A stretch of DNA of 64,000 nt. Origin: Dysidea avara. Lineage: Eukaryota > Porifera > Demospongiae > Dictyoceratida > Dysideidae. A program made the translations under genes and the position numbers. Positions 40,845 to 52,383 of this stretch are shown in pieces (position 1 is the stretch's first letter; every line of letters begins with the position of its first letter). The stretch covers positions 17,744,220 through 17,808,219 of the forward strand of contig NC_089275.1 in assembly GCF_963678975.1 (NCBI RefSeq), given 5' to 3'. The notes under the pieces were generated by a model. It did no database searches. It saw nothing but the letters and a program-made list of their open reading frames with translations, and was not told the origin of the DNA.

Positions 40845-43800
40845 ATGGCAACTGTTTCGGGTGTTTCATTGCCTTTTCACCAGCGAGTGGAGTTTGCCTC
40901 GTACGTGTTGACCAAAGGGCTGATCGATGAAAGGGAAAGTACAAGAATAGGCTCTGGAGCTTATGGAACTATCACCAAGATCAAGTATTGTGGGACACCG
41001 TGTGCAGCTAAAGAAATACATACAGCACTGCTACCTGAAATTGTGAACTCAACAGTACCGTCTACATCATCGGATGAATTGGATTCTGTGATTGTCGAAA
41101 GGTTCTGCGCAGAAATAAAATTGCTTAGCGAAATACGTCATCCCAACTTCGTTCGTTTTGTTGGCGTGTATTTCAGGGATGTTTCACCATTTCCTATTTT
41201 AGTAATGGAGCACATGTTTACCAGCCTTGCACAGTGTTTGGCGCAATATAAAACAGATAGAAATAAATTTCCTGGGCGGACAAGGTTTCTGGTCCTCCAA
41301 GATGTTGCTAGAGCAGTTGTGTACTTGCACTCACAGAACCCTCAGATAGTTCATCGTGATCTCACAGTAAATAATGTTCTGCTGACATCCAACATGACCG
41401 CAAAAGTGGCTGATCTGGGTGTGGCCAAAATTGTAAACATCAATCCTTTGAAGCTGTCATCGACACAATGTCCTGGAACCATGGTATATATGCCTCCAGA
41501 AGCATTAACAGAGCACCCTCGTTATGGAACAGAAATTGATGTATACTCTTACGGAGTATTGGGTTTTCACACATTTTCTGCTAAGTGGCCATTACACCCA
41601 GGGGCTCGCAAGAAGGATGGTTCTCTGTTTTCTGACCTTGAGCGGTGCCATGCTGACATGATTAGTGATGGCATTTGTCTTAAGGAAACTTTTGAGAATT
41701 GTTTGAAGTTTGATCCACAATTGCGGTTAAAAGCAACTGAAATCCTTGCAAATATCAAGGAAGTGATCACAAGTTTTAAGATCAAGGAACAAAATTTTTT
41801 GGATGTTCAGTACAACGAAAGACAGAAAGCAGACCAGGTAATTGAGTTGCACCAGATGATTGCATCTCATGAAGAGGATATAAGAATAAAAGAAGAATCT
41901 ATCAAGGAACTGAAACTGAATGAACAGAAAGCAAATACAGAATTACAATTACTACGTTGTGGAACGCAGGAATTTAAATCTGCTATAAAATTGCTTGAAG
42001 AAGAAAAAGCTACCTTAGCCCAAGAAGTACAAACACTGCATTCAACCATTAAGCATCAGGAAAAAAATGTCGAAGATCTTACAAAGCTACAGGGTAAGCA
42101 CAACTCCATTGACTCCCTTAAAGATCTCGTGGAAACTGAACGTCAAAACTCTACACATGGTGAACTGTGTTTGGTGCTGGAAGGTGAAAAAGAAAGCTTG
42201 TCAAAGTCTTTAGAGTCATTACAAGGCATTGTTTCAAACCTCACTGCTGAAATTAAGAACAAAGATGAGCAACTGAATATCAACCAAATGAGTGCAAAAG
42301 CCAAAGAGCAGGAGGTTGAACTATTGAGCGAGAAGAACAAATTGTTAGAAGATAAGATAGAAAACCTTGAAACAAGACTAGAAAAGAGTGCTGAAAATGA
42401 CAAGGTGTCTTTAGCAGCTTCTGTGAATATTCAGCAAAGCAAGAAAATCTTTGAATTGACTGAAACTATAGTAAAATTGAAGGAACAAAATGCAGAATAT
42501 GAAACTACATGCAGAAACATACAATGCCGATATGGAAAGGTGCTGCAAGACTTACTTATTCCACACAAGGTATGTTATGTACTTATCGATTTTGCTTGTA
42601 ATTTCCAGTGTAGTTTAGACATTTTTGACCGTCTCAGCAAAACCTGCACAACTTTCATATTTTTGTTAGTTTTTGTAGCATTATCTACAGTGTCCAAAGA
42701 ATGGATCACCAAAGTTTCAGCTTATTGTGGTGAGTACTTTATGATGGCAAGAAGAGCAAGGAAATCAATTTGTAAAGCTATATTGAAAATTAACTACAGG
42801 CGCTTACATTTGCAGCCGTTTGCATTAGTCTATAGCAAAATCTTTTCAATGGATTGGCAAGTCAAGGAAGGTATGGTTTTAGACCTGTAGTCACATATTA
42901 AGGTGGTTTTATTGAAGAAATGATGATGGTTTTGTTTATGTCAACCGGATTATAAACACATGTGACACATATACAGAAATGAAACAAAAGATTTTTTGAA
43001 CTCTCCATGAGCGGGCGAATAAGATGATTATAAGTTGAATTGATTTGAGGCTGCATGGTTTCCCTGGTTAATGGCTTTATTAAAGCTTATGTATTGTTTC
43101 TTTATAATTTCACTAGTATGTTTAGACTTCAAACTGCTATACTGCCACCTTAAGGTACAGATGTTAGTGTTTCTGACAAGAAATTATGCCAATCAAACTC
43201 TATAGCCTTCATTGTGCCACTCCCTGATGGCAAATGCATCATGTGAGCTGGGTCATGTGATCTTAACGAGTACTCGAGTATTTGCAGTATTTGTTCTTAG
43301 CCCTAATTTTAAATTATCGTCCATACGTTTTCACAACGAATCCATTTCATACTAAGGATTAAAATAACAAAACGGGGAAGCCAATTTTTATCAAAAATAA
43401 TAAACAAGCAAACCTTTCCTAGCTATATCTTAGAAAACAATCAGCAACTCTTTTCCCTTTAATTCCAATAAATGTTAAGGTGGCTGGGAACAGTTTCCGT
43501 ATGGCTTCACCGTGAAATTTACAGGGCCTAAAACAAGCAAGCTATCTTCACGAAGTACATTGAACTAACAGAAATCTATGAAGCAGTTTGTTCTCTACCA
43601 TTTACAACAAACAGGACCTCTCTGGGATGCGTGTAGCGTAAGTTACATATTTAGCCCTTCAAAGTGAACTCTTCCTCTGCGCTTGACGCTATGGGGCTGG
43701 ATTCGCTGTTAGACACTGTTTACCTGATTATCTATCATCGTGCAGAGCTACTTTTCCTACCAGGTCTTTAGTTCACGCGTTAATTCTACCCATGTCACAC

Positions 43801-46800
43801 AAAGATTTGAAACGGGTTTTTTTTAATTCGCCACTGCCAGGTCGAAGCGAATACTAAAAATCGGCTTCCGCACAATTGCAGCTTATTTACTACTGCTTGC
43901 CCATCCAAAATTCGACAGTCGTATCTTGAAAAACTGGCAACTAGTTCATTTTTGTATAGAGGCTTGTAATAATAGCATGCGGCGATCTTGTTAAATGCTG
44001 TGATGATGTGTGCTTACACAAACATAATTATATTCATTTGCAAATGACAGGAACTGGTGGTCAACCACAGTATTGATTATATTTAAGCCTCATAGCTAAT
44101 GTGATTGCTTGCATAACACTGTTGAAACCTTATGAAAACTGTTCTGAGCCACCTTAACAGTTATTAATCTTCCCCAATGAATAAACTTTTAATTGATATA
44201 ATTTATCACCAGAAGTGTTATTCATTGGGATACTTGGAGAAGGTTAACAACAACGAGGCATGGACCAATGCTCCTGCTATGTAGAGAAGACTAATTCATC
44301 TTTGGCGCTATGTTAGACTGTTTCATATCAAATTTATAAACAAGTGTGAAGCGATAATTGTCCCCCTTTTGACAAACGGTAATTTTTAACAGTGTTCTTG
44401 TTCCTACTTATTATCGTCAACACTGCCACTACAGAATGCACAAATTTCACACTAAGCTTGGAAAAGCACATAGTGACATAATTGTTTTGTTTAATTCCTG
44501 GAAAGTTGGACTTTTAGTAAAGTATCTTAATACTTATGCAAAGACAATCTAAATATTATATAATGAGCCCCTGTAACCTCACTATTTGCTAGTTTCACTA
44601 CTTTGCAAATGTTTTTAAGTAGCTCTTCCAACCTCCTCTGGCTTAATTTTAAAGCCCTTATAGTCCCATAAAAACTTTTGAAGAATGCGTGAAAGCTTGC
44701 TTAGCTGGAAGTCAAGTGGTTAATGGGTGCCCTGACTATTAGAAACCTTATAAGTTATAACCTATGAAGCCACTGTTGTGTAATAATAGCCCACAAATAT
44801 GCATGGTTAGATTACCAATGCCAGCTAGTCAGGACGTGGTGATAATACTTGCTGAGGTGTTTCATGTGTAGAAAATACATTGTAATAACTCCTCAGTACA
44901 AGCTCTTATAGAATGGAAACCCTCACAGAATGCTATGTTGAACAAGCCACTGTGAACTCCGCGTTGATTATGTAACTCACGCAACTGAACACCTGTTCTA
45001 TCACTACACCTGCTAAACAAGTTTTTTCCACAACGGCTCATCGTAACAGGCTAAAAGTTTGAATGTTAGTTGTGGACAGGTCAAGGAATTTTCCCTTGTA
45101 TAACTATCATGCTGTGGTTAGGGATTTTAGCAGTAGAGCTGTTTTATTTCATCTGCATAATTTATTTTTAATGACACTTAATTGCTTCTGACATCCCCGG
45201 CATGCGCTGTATACCTTTTGTAACAAATGTGACAGTCTCAGAAAAAAACCCTGCCTAGTTCACATAAGCATGCATTTCAAGATTTAATAGTTATGGCATT
45301 TAGAAACCCTAGCAATTATTTACTTAATTATTTTAATTCACTTATGGTCATGTCATATGTGGGTGGTTACATCATAACTGCATGATAAAATAGGTGGTTG
45401 AAACCTCAGACGCGCACTAAATGCTATAACTAGGTAATAATGGTTTTGTCAAGAAAAAAGCAAAAGCTACGAGCAGGGACAACTCCATGTAACCAGAAAG
45501 TCGTGGTGTGATTTCGTTGTGTGGACTCCTTCAGAAATCTCCATTGAAAGGATACGATACAATGACGAACTGTGGAGAAACAAGATGTATCCAAGACTAC
45601 GTCATTTCTTTATGACTGCACTGCTACCTGAGATCGTCAGCCCCCGTAACAAGATCGACAAGATTAGGGAGAACGTTCCTTTCGATGGATCCACTTGGGA
45701 AACTTTATAGACTGCTTCACACCTCTTTACGCATCGCATTTTACACTTGAATGCTCACAATAATAACATAATAGAACTTATTGTTGTCCACCATGTAATG
45801 CTGAGTCATAATGTGTCACGCACACAAATGCCGCACGCTTTCGCAGTTTGGGTAAACAAGTAATTCTTCAAATCTATGTTTCTAGCAAGTTGATGGATGA
45901 AATACAGTGAAATTCTGGAGGAATATAGTTAAATACTAACATTATAAATCTATGAATTCACCATGTTGATATCTTTGTCCTGGCTAGTGATGGCAATCTT
46001 GGCTTCTCGGTGAAGAGCGGTTCAGTTGTTTCTGTTATCCCTATGAAAAAAAGAAATCCATAGAATTGTTACTACCATTTTACTAACCTAGTGTGTGAAA
46101 GCTTGTTGGCGTGAATTACTTAGCGCATCGTAAACATTGCTGGGAAATAAGTGGCAATGGCCATCACTGCCCTTCCTTCGTGTAACGCAGCAGCTTGAAA
46201 ATTGCTGTGACAATTATAATCATGGTGGGTACTAAGCATGCTACTAAGGAAAGTTGTAGCGTTTCACACACGTTTTGCTTTGAGGGCCTTTAGATTTTCA
46301 TTCCATGTGTGGGTTACTGCTAGACTGCCACCTTAATACAGTGTGTGAATCTTGAAAAAGCTGTAAACTGCTTCAAATCAGTATATAACATGTCAAATGG
46401 GTATGACTACAAGTACCTAGTATTCGTGAGTACTTGATCGCTAACTCTATAGAGAGTACTCGAATACTATAATACCATGATCATTCAGCCCTATTTAAAA
46501 TACTGCAAAATATTTACAGCCGTGACTGTATTGTTCACTTTTTAAGAAGTATAGTGTACATTCCTAAAAAAAATGTATATTGTACTAATAACAGAACTAT
46601 CTATAGATTGATGCTTATGAGTGTTTGACATACTATATGGTTGCTAATAGGACATTATAGTGCTGCCACGATATAGAAAAACTCTATATCATATATCACC
46701 AAGGTTTATGTCATGATATGAACATATATCACGATATATACCACTTTAGCGTGGGAGTTCAAAAGCGCCACTCGGGGTTTAATTCGTATATTTCCCGGGT

Positions 46801-49800
46801 AATATCATGGGAAAGCGGTTTGCCAATGACTTTGATACCCAGCCAGTTCAAAGAAATGATGCGCTTTGACTCATTATATTGAGCGACATAGACTTTTGTA
46901 TTGTGGGACTCATTTTTGTAGTGATTGCTAAGCTGGGTATATTTGCTAAGATAGACTAGTTGGTTGTTACGAATGGATAATAAGGCATAAAATAATTGTT
47001 TGGGCGATCATGGATGCATATTTCTACCCACTGTGTATCAGCCTTTGAACAGACCACAGAACAGCAAAGTTACTACTGCTACGTTGAAATAGGTTAGTAA
47101 CTTACAGTCCTAAGTACTTAATATAACAACTTACTTATTGTCCCAATAGCGAAGTTAGTTGGCTTAACTTAGTACAAAAATGATAACAATAATTATAAAC
47201 TCCATCCCACAATCACAAGTTTTCTAACATTGCGCGTTGAAGAATAGTAACGTATTGATGACGTTTTAACGTATGGATAGCGTTCTGATGGCTATTATCC
47301 CACACTATTAAAACCACGATCAATCTTCAGATGCTACTGTATAAAACAAATGGGATGAGTTTTCGTTAGTTCTTTCACCTATTAGGTGAGTGCGCCCCAA
47401 GTGATATATATCACTTATACCATGGCTGCTTGGTATTTGCTGATATATATACACTCACAGCCCTCGGGCTGCACCCTTGGGCTTTGGGTGTATATATCAG
47501 CAAATTCCTCGCAGCCATAGTATAACTATTAAATAGAACTAACTGTAACATTTGCAAGGCAAGCATATGTGACTGGATCTACGAAAACCCGACATAATGG
47601 TGCATTTTCCAAATTCTTTATTATCGAATATTTATAATCTACTTAGCCGCGTGCATGTTCTGGCCAAGTTTCAGCTTTGTATGCCAACAACTTTTGGAGT
47701 TACAGCCCTACAAAGTAGCAGCAACAGAAAGATCGATTTGTACAGCAAGTATTGGGAAAATAAATTACAGGTGCTTACAAAAACGACTATAACTTACAAA
47801 CGCAATGCAGTACAGAGTTGCAACTTGCACCATCATGTTCGCCATGAATAGGGGAGTCCATTACATATTGAGTTGTTTCTTCTACCACCTTTCTTCACTA
47901 TTTTTTTCATTTACGCAAATATTTTATGCATTGCAATCAATAGGCTATATACTGAAAATTTAAAATTTTCGCAGATCCGGTTACATATACATACTCTTCA
48001 CTGTAAGTTTAGATTTAAGTTGGATGTATACCACAAGCAAAAGCTACTTTTGTTTATCAGGTTTTAAATGCATTTTGCTACTGCTTTACAGTTGAGACAA
48101 GTGGCTGGCACTACATAGAAACCTTAAAACCTCCCAGTTTACTTTGGGGTTGGCTTGTTTACCACACTCAGTGTTGGGCAAGTTACTTTTTAAAAGTAAC
48201 TAGTTACATATTACATATTACTTGCAACTGAACTATTTAGTTACAGTTACATATTACCCATAAAATAAAGTAACTATAATAATTTTACATATTATATTAC
48301 TTTGTGTCCACAGCCTTAAGCTGTCACATGTGAAACTACCACCTTATCACGTGGCATGATTGCGTTGTTGAACAATGTGCAAATATAAGTAAGAAGGTGG
48401 CGAATAAGCTTCATTCAGTAGGCTTCATTACTTCGTTGTGGCTAGGTGTTACTCAGTGGATTACAAATGAGATTAGTAACTTCGTTACTTGTAGTAATAA
48501 TATTATGTAATATTAGACTCATTACAGTAAATATATTACTTATGTAACGTAGGCTTCATTACTTCGTTGTGGCTAGGTGTTACTCAGTGGATTACAAACG
48601 AGATTAGTAACTTCGTTACTTGTAGTAATAATATTAGACTCGTTACAGTAAATATATTACTTAGGTAATGCATTACATTTGTAAGTAAAGTAACTTGAGT
48701 TATATTACCTGTTTTTATAGCGTATTTCGTTATATTACTTAGTTACCACAAAAGTAATAATATTACATAATGCGTTACATAAGTACACGTTACTCCCAAC
48801 ACTGACCACACTATATACACCATTAACACATAACTGAATTAAATGCCAAATACCATATGTCTGACCTCCCCCACATCATTATACTAAGCAGTGCCACTAT
48901 TGTGCAACCATCGATATAACTGATTGGCTATATCATATCATATCACCACCTTGTTATGCTGTATCGATATATCGTGGCAACACTATAGGACAACGACACT
49001 TAGGTCCAGAAAGTGGCCACATGGTACATACATAGTCCAGTACTGGTTACTGCATGTAAGTTGCTATGCTGATCTGTTAGATGTACAATTCCAAGATAAT
49101 ACTGTTATTATTTTGTGTTACAATTTTTGAAGTAGAGTTCTCCAGCTATATTTTGTAATATCAAATGTCTTTTTTGTTGAATGTTTCTTGCTTTTTATGA
49201 TTATCAACATCTTGCTTATTTTTTTACTTAGGGTGTTCTCTGTTCCAGTTCACCATCTGCTGTTCTTGACTGGGAGAAAGTTGATTCTGTTGAACTGCAG
49301 CCAGCCAGCCAGATTGCAACATCACTGCACAGCATTAAAAAGCTTCCAGTCAGCTCTATGCTTGAAAAGAATGTACCTATTATATATAGTTTTCATAGTT
49401 CCAAAATCTTTTTCCTTACTGACGTTTACTTTAAAGGAGCGAAGGAGCTTTACACTGGTGCTACAGTATGTTATGATCCACTTAGTGGGGAGTTTAATGT
49501 GATTAAAGGTCCAGGAGATGAACTTGTTAAAGTGCTTTGCATTGGTCACCTTGCTGACAGCATCCTTGCTCTGGAGAAAAGTAACCGATTTTTACTACTT
49601 TCTGATTCTAAATGGACCGTTTCATCTATTCCACCGCTCCCTGTTAATCAGTTAGAGAATCCACTAATTGTCACATACCAGTCATTCCTGTTAGTGCTTG
49701 ATGGCAGTGTGATGTGGGTGCATGACAATGGTATTTGTAATTGGATGAAGTTTCAGCTGTTAACACCAGAGGGTGCCTTAGAGAGCTCACCCAAAAACTG

Positions 49801-50275
49801 CTTCATTGTTTTAGCAGGAAAGTTGTTTGTGTGCATTTCCTCTCAGAAAATGGTGTATTCTGTAGAATTACAGCAAGTTGTTGATGCTGTATTAAGTACT
49901 CAAATGGCAGCTCAAGATGCAGTAGAGTCACATGAAGGAATTGTGCCAAAAAACACTCTTGCAAAGCCATTGAATCAACTCACCTTGCAATTGAATCTAA
50001 TTCTAAAAGGTGCAAACTTTATATTTCTTCATGGTAACAACATTCTGGCATTTCACACTACAAAGCTTACTCGTGTTTCAAGCACATACATTGACCGAGT
50101 GTGGTACTATGATGTTCAGTGTTATCACTGGCATAACGTGGAATGTGTTAGTCCTGACATCATCAATGGATGCTGGTTATCCATGGCTGGCTGTGCTGGG
50201 ATTGCAGAATTTTCATCTGCTTGGAAAGGATGGGGACATGCTAAACTTTATAAAATAAAGCTAACCAAACGGTAG
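40845..50275 (+). CDS. Protein kinase-coiled coil-propeller-like protein, gene B (922 aa)
   Basis: Two exons, 40845-42569 and 49232-50275, join in phase 0 to give 922 residues. The ATG is chosen because the paralogue at 55233 begins with the same MATVS. Kinase domain (about 30-305): glycine loop GSGAYG 36-41, Lys56, Glu90, HRDLTVNN with catalytic Asp172 and Asn177, DLG Asp190 in place of DFG, PPE 217-219 in place of APE, DVYSYGV with Asp232, Arg294. All catalytic residues are present. TKL/RIPK-like placement is inference. Residues about 315-575 are a heptad-rich coiled coil ending LLIPHK. Residues 576-922 repeat a W-x-IP-LP, LLVLDG, NWMKFQL pattern resembling kelch or other beta-propeller blades. 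The 6,662-bp intron contains the transposons listed below. Probably a cytoplasmic, self-associating signalling kinase. Confidence 0.88.
42570..42890 (+). other. Open read-through of exon 1 into the large intron of gene B
   Basis: The frame stays open for 106 further codons past the GTATGT donor, to TAG at 42888-42890. The added tail contains a hydrophobic stretch (FIFLLVFVALSTVS). It may be chance, or an alternative 3' end of gene B. The matching intron of the paralogue at 53443-53490 also reads through in frame. Confidence 0.35.
42902..43149. mobile_element. Possible piggyBac-type MITE with TTAA flanks
   Basis: TTAA|GGTGG at the left (TTAA 42898-42901) and CCACC|TTAA at the right (43150-43153). 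Beyond five terminal bases the inverted match is weak, so this is less certain than the neighbour at 43479-44153. Confidence 0.5.
43479..44153. mobile_element. piggyBac-type MITE, 675 bp, TTAA duplication
   Basis: It begins GGTGGCTGGGAACAGTTT and ends AAACTGTTCTGAGCCACC, inverted copies with two mismatches, exactly bounded by TTAA (43475-43478 and 44154-44157). A TTAA target is diagnostic of piggyBac-like elements. No transposase remains. A similar right end (ctgccaccttaa) also occurs at 46324-46335. Confidence 0.78.
44158..45440. other. Intron of gene B, no recognised feature
   Basis: A hairpin of about 60 bp (ccccaatgaataa at 44173 against ttattcattggg at 44219) is the only structure seen. 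The rest is unassigned intron DNA. Confidence 0.4.
45441..45710 (+). pseudogene. YqaJ-type nuclease domain fragment
   Basis: An open stretch of 89 codons to TAG encodes YEQGQLHVTRKSWCDFVVWT, then ISIERIRYNDELWRNKMYPR and FFMTALLPEIVSP. The Q-x-Q-L-x-V-T, W-C-D-F-V-V-W and L-L-P-E-I-V pattern is the C-terminal part of the YqaJ (lambda exonuclease-like) domain, found in phage recombinases and in many eukaryotic mobile or domesticated genes. The catalytic N-terminal half is absent and two stops close the frame upstream. It lies in sense orientation inside the large intron of gene B and is likely a transposon-borne relic. Confidence 0.72.
47415..47525. repeat. Palindrome of 111 bp
   Basis: ttataccatggctgcttggt with atttgctgatatatatacac is mirrored by gtgtatatatcagcaaattc and ctcgcagccatagtataa around a short GC-rich centre. 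A related phrase (atatatcagcaaaatccctc) occurs at 9107-9126. Confidence 0.82.
47564..47991. mobile_element. MITE with TATGTGACTGG ends, 428 bp
   Basis: The left end tatgtgactggatctacgaa and right end ttttcgcagatccggttaca are inverted relatives of the ends at 19641-19883. The interior is unlike the other members and non-coding. Confidence 0.72.
48169..48804. mobile_element. hAT MITE, 636 bp, perfect 8-bp target duplication
   Basis: The ends CAGTGTTGGGCAAGTTACTT and ACGTTACTCCCAACACTG are bounded by ACCACACT on both sides (48161-48168 and 48805-48812). The interior is built of TTACATA and AGTAAC phrases and contains a direct duplication of about 125 bp (48418-48545 and 48549-48670, starting gtaggcttcattacttcgtt). 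A diverged sister is at 51163-51541. Confidence 0.92.
49232..50275 (+). CDS. Second exon of gene B, propeller-like region
   Basis: The acceptor is TTACTTAG; the exon starts GVLCSSS, matching GVLCSRS in the dead copy and GILHNC in gene C, and ends AKLYKIKLTKR before TAG. 347 residues. Blade-like motifs are DSKWTVSSIPPLPV, LLVLDGSVMWVHDNG, NWMKFQLL, KLFVCISS and RVWYYDVQCYHWHNVE. A possible AATAAA lies 864 bases downstream (51139-51144). Confidence 0.88.
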   Translation, partial: GVLCSSSPSAVLDWEKVDSVELQPASQIATSLHSIKKLPVSSMLEKNVPIIYSFHSSKIFFLTDVYFKGAKELYTGATVCYDPLSGEFNVIKGPGDELVKVLCIGHLADSILALEKSNRFLLLSDSKWTVSSIPPLPVNQLENPLIVTYQSFLLVLDGSVMWVHDNGICNWMKFQLLTPEGALESSPKNCFIVLAGKLFVCISSQKMVYSVELQQVVDAVLSTQMAAQDAVESHEGIVPKNTLAKPLNQLTLQLNLILKGANFIFLHGNNILAFHTTKLTRVSSTYIDRVWYYDVQCYHWHNVECVSPDIINGCWLSMAGCAGIAEFSSAWKGWGHAKLYKIKLTKR

Positions 50276-51162
50276 GAATACCCCTAAATTTTATCACATG
50301 CAGGAGTGTAGTAGTCTCTTTTATACAGTTTAGAAGTTTTTTTGTAGCCTTACATTTTTAGGTTGCAAAGTGAATTCATGATACAGTTTTTTTACTTTTG
50401 TAAGCATGACTTCAATTATCTGATAATGTATCACATTACAGCATTGTAATTGTAGAAGAGTCCAGTAAAGGAGAATTTGTAACATTTCATTAACTCCTTT
50501 TTGGGTAAGTGGCCATCTCCAATTCTCCATAATACAGCAGATAGGCAGAATCCTCATGCAGGTTTGCATTATTCCAGGTGTACTGTAAGAATACCAATTA
50601 ATACTAGGCATAGATTACACATTTATAAAAGCAATCCAGATGCATGTGTTGGATGTCATCATAAAGACCTAAAACTTGAAGTACCCAGGCCAGTTGCACA
50701 TGATAGCATCAAACAATTAAATGAGATACAGGGTTTACTCTAATATTATTTCAATAGTACTGTAGATTGCTAAATATTGACAGTAACTACATGTACACTT
50801 GCATGAAGTTTAACAATACTTATGGATGTTTTGTTTCAAGAGCAACATCTCATGCACATGCTAAACAAAGTACATTAGGAAAGAGCATTGGAAGTTTGAA
50901 AGGTTGTATGGACATTGCAAGTGTCATGATCAGAACTCGGAACAAAAATACTAGACACCAAACGGAAATCCTGAAACTGATATAATTATATTGTTGATGT
51001 CAGTTGAAATAGCATGCACTGTGACTTGTACATAGATTGTAAGTGTGGACATGTACAACCAAGGGATAATATACATTTAGTGAAAATGTTATGGGAATTT
51101 AGGTATGGTAAAACAACCATACATGCAATTTGATTAGAAATAAAACAGTACAGTATTATTAG
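50276..51162. other. 3' flank of gene B
   Basis: No gene recognised. Two short open frames (50501-50743 and 50767-50985) have no family resemblance and are more likely 3' UTR or intergenic. Confidence 0.4.
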
Positions 51163-51541
51163 CAGTGTTGGGAAAATAATACATATATTACTGTGTCCGC
51201 AGCCTTTAAGCTGTCACGTGTGCAACTATCATGTGACATGTTAGACAATGTAAATCTTGGTTACAATTGTATCCAAGAGAAGTAAGCTTGAGGTGGGCTT
51301 TGTTACTTCATTGTGACAAGTGGATTAGTAACGAGATTGGTAACTTGGTTACTTGTATAGTAATAAAAGTACTTAATATTTGATTCATTACAGTAAGTTC
51401 ATAACATGTTACATTTGTAAGTAAAATAACTTGAGTTATATTACTAGATATTATAGCTTATTTCGTTATATTGCTTAGTTACCACAAAAGTAATAATATT
51501 ACATAACTTGTTACATAAGTAATGCATTACCCCCAACACTG
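51163..51541. mobile_element. hAT MITE, 379 bp, sister of 48169-48804
   Basis: It starts CAGTGTTGGGAAAATAAT and ends ATTACCCCCAACACTG, flanked by ATTATTAG and ATTTTTAG (one mismatch in 8). The interior shares the gcagcctttaagctgtcacg and ttgagttatattac phrases with the other copy but lacks its internal duplication. Confidence 0.85.
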
Positions 51542-52361
51542 ATTTTTAGTATAGGGTTCCGCCAAAGTGCTGCTATTAACAGATCATCATAGAAGCTCAT
51601 ATCACTTTTATGGAAGTCTTAGTGCATCTAACATCGAATACTGTGTTAAAAAAATAAAACATTATTTAACAGACAACCAAATTATTGATTATTTAAAATC
51701 CCAATCTATAGTCACTTGCCAGCCTGCAGTTGCAAGGCTAAACCAACCACAGTTGACAAGTGTCTGCCTTTAGCACTTTGCCTTTGAAGGTCTTAAATTG
51801 CATGATCTTCACATAAAGGTAAGCATACCGAAGCATTAATCAACACTTCATAGCTAGCTGGCGGAGCAAAGTGATACGTACATCACTAAACTAACTTGTA
51901 TATACCCTACTATAAGAGGAATTTATTATGTGAGATATGGGATAATCCCTATATTTTTTGTATTGAACAGATGGTGGTGCCATGGCATAGCTCCTCTGGT
52001 CTGTATCGATACTAGCACTTGGTGCGAACTGCAAGAATAGATGCGGTACCAATCAGCTTGCAGCATTTTCAAAATTCTCTGCAACGACTGTGGCAACAGC
52101 TTCTAGTTTTAATCCTATTCATGAGTGAGATCATTACCTGTAGCAGGACATGGCGATCATGAATCTAATAACACTGTTAACTACAGACCAGATCCTTGTG
52201 GAACAAGGGTCTGGCATATATAGGGATAGTCCCACATAGCTATGCTGTCATGTGCTTTCACTACTTTTTATTGCTGGAACCCTACTTCATTTTTAGTACA
52301 CTAAAAATAATTTGTAACTACAGTAAAAAAGGAATCATGAACCATTACTATATAACAACAA
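51542..52361. other. Gap between the convergent kinase genes
   Basis: A weak inverted pair (agggttcc near 51555 and ggaaccct near 52276) suggests another degenerate element. No gene is supported. Confidence 0.4.
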
Positions 52362-52367
52362 TTTATT
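52362..52367 (-). terminator. Polyadenylation signal AATAAA of gene C
   Basis: AATAAA on the minus strand, 17 bases past the TAG stop at 52384-52386. An unusually close but acceptable 3' end signal. Confidence 0.6.
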
Positions 52368-52383
52368 GCAAATAATGTTCTAG

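Larger units (their letters stand above)
46656..48987. mobile_element. hAT-like element, about 2.3 kb, non-coding, with nested insertions
   Basis: Left end TATAGTGCTGCCACGATATA and right end tatcgtggcaacactata are inverted copies with one to two mismatches. The flanks agree imperfectly (taggacat and aggacaac), compatible with a worn 8-bp duplication. Inside are a palindrome (47415-47525), a TATGTGACTGG MITE (47564-47991) and a young hAT MITE (48169-48804). No transposase frame is visible. Confidence 0.6.

Noticed and set aside
41567..42403. Minus-strand open frames inside gene B exon 1
   Set aside because: Serine-rich translations antisense to the coiled coil; typical shadows of Glu/Lys-rich coding sequence.
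45600..45650. Similarity of TALLPEIV in the intron frame to the kinase exon (TALLPEIV at residues 60-67)
   Set aside because: The match covers about 27 bases only, and the surrounding protein fits a YqaJ domain rather than the kinase; coincidence is the simpler reading.
50501..50985. Small genes downstream of gene B
   Set aside because: Two frames of 72-80 codons without motifs, mixed composition and no splice signals; better explained as 3' flank.
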